Assembly (NCBI RefSeq): GCF_019320115.1
Contig: NC_089598.1
Location: forward strand, 82,852,059-82,916,058
From: Miscanthus floridulus
Taxonomy: Eukaryota; Streptophyta; Magnoliopsida; Poales; Poaceae
Reading direction: 5' to 3'
DNA length: 64,000 bases
Both the position numbers and the translations under genes were made by a program. Position 1 is the stretch's first letter; each line of letters starts with the position of its first letter. This document shows positions 59,385-64,000 of the stretch, piece by piece. A model generated the notes under the pieces. The model was not told the origin of the DNA and ran no database searches. It saw only the letters and a program-made list of their open reading frames with translations.

Positions 59385-60215
59385 GGGGCTGAGCTGACGT
59401 CGCTTGCCTCGATGGCTCGAGTGATGCGCTCGGTGAGCTCGCTAATGGGCACGTTTGAGTGAATTTTGGGTCCGTTGTTCGTGAGGGGGTCGGTATAGCC
59501 CTCTTGTGGCACTCCACTGCTCCTTAACCCACAACCCAATAGATGCCTGGGTCATTCCAGAGACCGACCCGGGTGGCCCGCTGGCCTCCCCTCGATGGAG
59601 ATTCTATTGGCATGGCTAGAGGTTAGGATAGAATGAGAAGGATGAGATGACCCTAGTTGCTTCAGGGCAGACTGGGCGAGGGCCGCTCGGGGCTCATTTG
59701 TGCTTTCTCCCCTAGCTCTGTTTGACATGAGGTGGCCTCAAGCCCTTCATGGGAAGGCCTTCGAACCCCGGTCAGTCATTGCTCATGTTGAATGAGGCAA
59801 CTGCCGCTTCGTGACACAACACGGAGCATTGTGATGCATTTAACTGCATATGCAATGCTTCGGATATATGGAGTGAATGAATGCATGCATAGATGAATGT
59901 GTGAATGTGTTGCATGAATGTATGAATGACAGCAGATGAATGAATGATCATATAAAAAATAGTGGGGGTCGGTAATGTTACCTTGATGACTCGAGTGACG
60001 GGGTTTGAGGAGCTCCAATCAGAAATATCTGACCAGAATCTACGCTCGTCGTTCATGATGGAGTCGGCATGGCCCACATGGGGTGTCCCTTTGCTCCTTA
60101 CCTATCTCTCGGCATTCGCCTGGGCCATCCGATCGACTCAAGAAGCCTGCTGGTCTCCCCTAGGCGGAGATTCCATAGTTGGGCCCTTGCAAGTCCCGCC
60201 AGGGAAGGCGGAGGG
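59385..60215. repeat. Diverged direct duplication with 574-bp spacing
   Basis: GATGGCTCGAGTGATG at 59411 and GATGACTCGAGTGACG at 59985 mark the starts. CCTGGGTCAT at about 59545 and CCTGGGCCAT at about 60119, each followed by CTCCCCT.G..GGAGATTC, mark the ends. Spacing is 574 bp at both landmarks. Between the copies is a GAATG/GCATG simple-repeat stretch (about 59870-59945). Confidence 0.65.
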
Positions 60216-60433
60216 CCACCGGTGCGCAGTTGCACCTTGTTTCTCTCACCCAGCATGCGATAGTGGTGGGCCATACCCAGGCCACGTCTCATCTAACCAG
60301 GTGTCGTTCCATCGGGCAGGGTGTGTCCCATCGGTTCAGGGCATATCCTATCATATTCCATCCACATTGAATGGGGAAGGGAGAGGTTTTGTTTGCCCCA
60401 ATCCTTTCGCCTTTCCTTGACTGCTCTGTTTCT

Positions 60434-60442
60434 TCTTTAAAT
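60434..60442 (+). promoter_or_regulatory. Possible TATA box of the antisense gene in the second Tat-like element
   Basis: CTTTAAATAGG lies about 165 bp upstream of the ATG at 60606 and is followed by a CT-rich leader. This matches the layout of the antisense gene at 25133-25233. Activity is not shown. Confidence 0.4.
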
Positions 60443-60605
60443 AGGGGAGGGAGAGGGCTTTCACCCTATTCCTTCACCTATTCCTCATCTGCTGCCTCTT
60501 CTTCTCACCAAGAGCATCTGAGTGTCGTGGCGGTTCCTAGGAGAGAAAAGGGGAGAGCTAGGGAGAGGAGAAAACTCATAGATCCATTCACGAATCTAGA
60601 GCAAA

Positions 60606-63600
60606 ATGTCAAGCTAGAGGTCATCCATTGTGAGGGAGTCGGTGCTGGACACCTTCATCAAGAAGGGGGTTCTGCCACCGAAGGAGGTGGCGCACTAGAG
60701 GGCTCCTATGGGGGAGGATTTCCCGCGACCTTGGGACAACGAGGTTGTCTCCTTCCATGAGCACGGGTTAGGATACCCTACGCACTGGTTCTTATGCAGT
60801 CTCCTCAATGAGTGGGGCCTAGAGCTGTAGCGCCTCAATCCGACTAGGGTGTTGCACATCGCCGGATTTGTCACCGTGTGTGAGGCCTTCCTCAGGATGG
60901 AGCCGCATGTGGATTTCTTCCAACGGATGTTCTCTAGGCGAGCATTGTCGGAGGGGAACCCGCTCAGGGTCGTGTCGGTGGTGGGCTTCATGCTGCAGAA
61001 GAAACCAAGCGCGTCAGGCTCGCACCCCATGTATAGCCCCTGCGATTCTAATCGGGGGTGGCACAGGGAATGGTTCTATATCAGGAACTCGATGGAGGCA
61101 CCGTTCCGGCTTTTTATCGATAGGAGTCCAGAGAGGCAGGAGAGCTAGTTGTGGGGCCCCACCAGTCGGTAGAAGAAGAAGCTAGAGATCATCGGGGTAG
61201 AGCTCCAGAAGCTAGTGCAGCACAGCCTTGACGGGGTGTGGGTGTTCCACACCTTCTTCCACCATCGGGTTGCTCTGCTGGCGGAGAGGATGTGACCAAT
61301 GTGGATGTACAGCGGCCTAATGGACCCTAACCGGGCATCGCCAGAGGAGCTAGCGGATGACAAGGTCTAGAGTCATCTTGATCGGGTGCTGCAGCTAAGG
61401 CCTAAAGAGACCCTTGATGGAAAGCCTAGAGCTCTCAATGCGGCGAAGCAGTCCAATCTGGTATGCTCCCCTCTCTTTACTTTCGTGTTCTTTTCCCCTT
61501 TTGCTCTCCAGTATCTAGACTTCAAGTCATCCATTTCATAGGGATTCGAAGTTTACAAGTCCCGGTCGCATCTTCCGAAGGGGCCAGAGGGCGTGGCCTA
61601 GCAGGCCACCCTAAAGGAGGCGACGATTGAGAGGAAGAAGAAGAAAGCTGAGAAGGCTCGATGGAAGCATGAGAAGGAGATGGAGATCGCCCACCATGTG
61701 TGGGCCAAGAAAAATAGGAGCGACGTTGAGTTAGAGCATGAGTCGGAGGATCCCATGGAGATGGGTGATGACGTGATCTTCTTCGAGGACGAGAGGGGCC
61801 AGGAGGTCATTGCGACCTCGGTGGAGTGTCATGAGCCTACGGTTGCATCTGCCGGTGGCGAGTGGGAGGTGGAGAGGCACGACGATGTTCCTATGCTGGG
61901 GAAGCACGCCATGAGCTCGTATGCCGTTGGTGAATGGGAGGCGAAGCGGATGCGGTCACCACGCCCTTCGGAGGTGTCGGCGGCCCAACGATCGAAGGAG
62001 CGGGCTCGCACCCATGCATCTTTGGGGCTGGCGTCAGCACGCGACCCACAACTGGGGGACGTCCCACAAGCTACTCCGACCAGCGTGCCTTGAGCCGATG
62101 GTCGTGGCAATGCACGGGCTGAGCGGGAGCCAGTCGGGTTGACTCCTTCCTCGGTCGAAGTGAGGGGGCATGGGTCGTGGCTCGGGAGTGGTCCTCTCCC
62201 GGCAGGCCTGTTGCCGGTGGGTCGAGGTTTTAGAGCCCTGCCGCTTCTGTCCCAGTATGCACTTGTTTTCGAGTTTTTGGGAGTGCAACTGACCTGTTCT
62301 TTTCTCAGCGGCCAGATGCTGACGGGACTGAGCGTCGCCCCAACTTCCGTATGGGAGGAGTGGAGGCCCACCTTGCACGGTGCCATGACGAGTGGTGGGG
62401 AGAGCAGGGTGGAAGCGGTGGGTCCTTCTCTTCTAGGGGCGGTGCCCCTCAGGTCGATCGCCAATACGGCGGTAGCGGCAGCGACGGTGTTGGCGGCGAT
62501 CCCGGTGATGACGGTGGAGGCCACGTCAGAGGTGACCCTTACGGCCCCTCCTACCCTGGCTACGATGGAAGAGGAGAGGGAGACTGGGCTCCCTGCCTTG
62601 CTAGCGGAGGGCCGCATGACTCACCCTCCTGGTCAGAGCTGGAGGTGCCAGGGGGAGGTTTGGCTAGGCCAGAGCCGAAACGTCTACCAATGGCCCATGA
62701 AATTGAGGTGGTGGAGATCCCCTCTGACGATAAAGCAGGTGACAAGGTGGAGCCACCGGCACCGTCGTAGGAGCTGGTGGTGGTTCAGTCATCAGCTGGT
62801 CCGTCCAGCGGGCTAGGGGACACCGACCAGGTGTGGCCCTACCCCCGAGGGTCTGAGGAAGGTTTGGTTCATCCTTCGGGATGAGTAGGAGTGTCAGCTC
62901 TAGGACGTGCTTGGGGGAAGAGGACTTGCGATGGAGTCCGATCTCAGCCAAACCAGGGTGAAGCTAGAGGAGGCCCTGGAACGGGTCAAGTCCGTCTAGC
63001 AGGCGGTCATGGTCGACCTGCCCCATGTCATAGAGGTGAGTTTTTCTATGCTCGTCCTTGACTCCTGGTCTTTCATCGGTTGCCTCAGCACGCTTGCTTC
63101 TTGTTTTGCAGGGTCTAAAGGAGATGTCAAGCCGCAAGTCTGGTTTCCTCTAGATGGAGCACGCTCGGGTCGCCAAGCTCAAGCATGAGCTAGAGTCCAC
63201 CCACCGTGAGTCCCAAGACCAGGCAGCGGAGGTGACCGAGGTGCTAGTGGAGGAGATATTCATGGTAGAGCTGGTGACCTCCGTCGAGTGGGGGCTTGAG
63301 GCGGCGAAGGTCCGCCAGGCGGAGACCGAGGCAGCATTGTAGAAGTCCCTAGCAGAGACCAAGGTGGCACTCCAAAGTACCCTAGAGACCCTAGAGATGG
63401 AGCGGAAGGTCCTAGAGTCAGAGCGGAAGGCCCAGTCAGAGGCCGACCAGGAAGTGCTCGCGCTCTAGGGCCGGGCACTTGACACTGAGGAGTTGAACTC
63501 CCAGTTGCACGAGTAGGTGACTCGGTAGGAGGAGCAATTCTCCATCCTTTAGAACACCCACCTCAGTATGTACCCTTTCTACTTTTGGTGTCTTTGTTTT

Positions 63601-64000
63601 TTCCTTTAGCCTGCTTCTGAGCTTGTCGTCCTTTTTCTAGAGCTGGGCAGAAAGGTGGAGTCGTTGAAGTGGGACCTGGAGACGGCCAAGGTGACAATTG
63701 GCCAGAATGTGAAGGCGCTGGCCACATCCCTTGAAGAGTGACATGCTCTCGAGGGGGAACTTGACTAGATACGCAATGTTGCCCTGCTCATCATCTCGGA
63801 GGTCTTCGTATCAGCACCAAGAACCAGCGCGCCTGCCATCTGGCTGGCGGAGGTTCCAAATGAGGTTTGGGCCCTCATCACCAATGGGATGTTCTATGGG
63901 ACATCGGGGGTGCTGACCTCTATGGCAATGCACCATCTAGACCTAGACTTTGCCACCATCTACAGCGGGAACGCCGATGGCTAGAGCACGAAGGACATCC
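60606..64000 (+). pseudogene. Antisense extra gene of a Tat-like retrotransposon with a 'putative gypsy-type transposon' (PF04195-like) domain, at least 5 exons
   Basis: Exon 1 (60606-61460) reads from ATG and contains GYPTHWFLCSLLNEWGLEL, RVLHIAGFVTVCEAFLRMEP and GWHREWFYIRN, matching my memory of the plant domain PF04195. Further exons are 61512 to about 62210, 62309-63035, 63112-63565 and 63641 to beyond 64000, with good GT-AG sites; the exon 1-2 and 4-5 joins stay in frame. Exon 2 starts a charged helix (ERKKKKAEKARWKHEKEME); exons 4-5 are long heptad-like coiled coil (VAKLKHELESTHRESQ, LETAKVTIGQNVKALA). The last visible part has EVPNEVWALITNGMFYGTSG. Stops, mostly TAG, interrupt every exon, and one frame change lies near 62850. 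It runs opposite to the element's expected gag-pol. Function unknown. Confidence 0.65.

Larger units (their letters stand above)
57556..64000 (-). mobile_element. 3' part of a second Tat-like gypsy element, cut by the window end
   Basis: Starting from its 3' LTR, the region contains a polypurine tract, C/G-rich repeats, a minisatellite, a duplicated 0.25-kb block and a plus-strand spliced gene. Its gag-pol is expected beyond 64000 on the minus strand. The placement rests on analogy with the complete element at 22459-34537, which has the same order: LTR, non-coding spacer, antisense gene, then pol. Confidence 0.55.

Noticed and set aside
61829..62617. 262-codon minus-strand open frame
   Set aside because: It is a shadow opposite exons 2-3 of the antisense gene. 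The plus-strand reading has splice sites and a coherent protein.

Overview
This is plant nuclear DNA, almost certainly from a panicoid/Andropogoneae grass (maize, sorghum, sugarcane or Miscanthus group). The evidence is two intron-containing grass-type genes with GC-rich first exons, grass MITE families, Sirevirus-type Ty1/copia elements with repeated polypurine tracts, and Tat-type Ty3/gypsy elements. There are no bacterial-style operons, CRISPR arrays or rRNA, and I recognised no tRNA. The window splits into a gene-bearing left third (about 1-21.3 kb) and a nested retrotransposon block (about 21.3-64 kb).

Gene-bearing part. A minus-strand, three-exon gene at 5647-8680 encodes a 421-residue mitochondrial carrier family protein of the BRITTLE1-like type (plastid or mitochondrial adenylate transport); its first intron carries a 630-bp DNA transposon. 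A plus-strand, four-exon gene at 16499-20219 encodes a 439-residue type II membrane glycosyltransferase of family GT14 (Core-2/I-branching fold, GlcAT14-like); a MITE sits in its first intron. Both models join in frame through GT-AG introns. Around them lie a possible unidentified minus-strand gene (1-4.7 kb), a long-inverted-repeat element (9.6-10.5 kb), a complete solo LTR with perfect 5-bp target duplication (11683-12681), a direct duplication and several MITE fragments.

Retrotransposon block, left to right. (1) A minus-strand copia element (3' LTR 21346-21777, body 21778-22453 and 34543-38186) is split inside its RNase H region by (2) a complete 12.1-kb Tat-type gypsy element at 22459-34537, with 1.8-kb LTRs and a GTACG target duplication. 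(3) Two plus-strand Sirevirus-type copia bodies lie head to tail and share one LTR (43174-45160): a 5'-truncated first copy (39229-43173) and a second copy (45161-57258) whose gag is split by (4) a non-autonomous, minus-oriented LTR element at 45854-53154 with an ACAAG target duplication. (5) From 57556 to the window end is the 3' part of another minus-oriented Tat-like element: its LTR, a minisatellite with higher-order periodicity, and a spliced gene running antisense to the element.

The most interesting signal is that both Tat-like elements carry a plus-strand gene antisense to their own gag-pol, with a TATA box and canonical introns. The encoded proteins have coiled-coil stretches and appear to end in related domains. 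Nearly all transposon reading frames here carry stops or frameshifts; the two host genes are intact.
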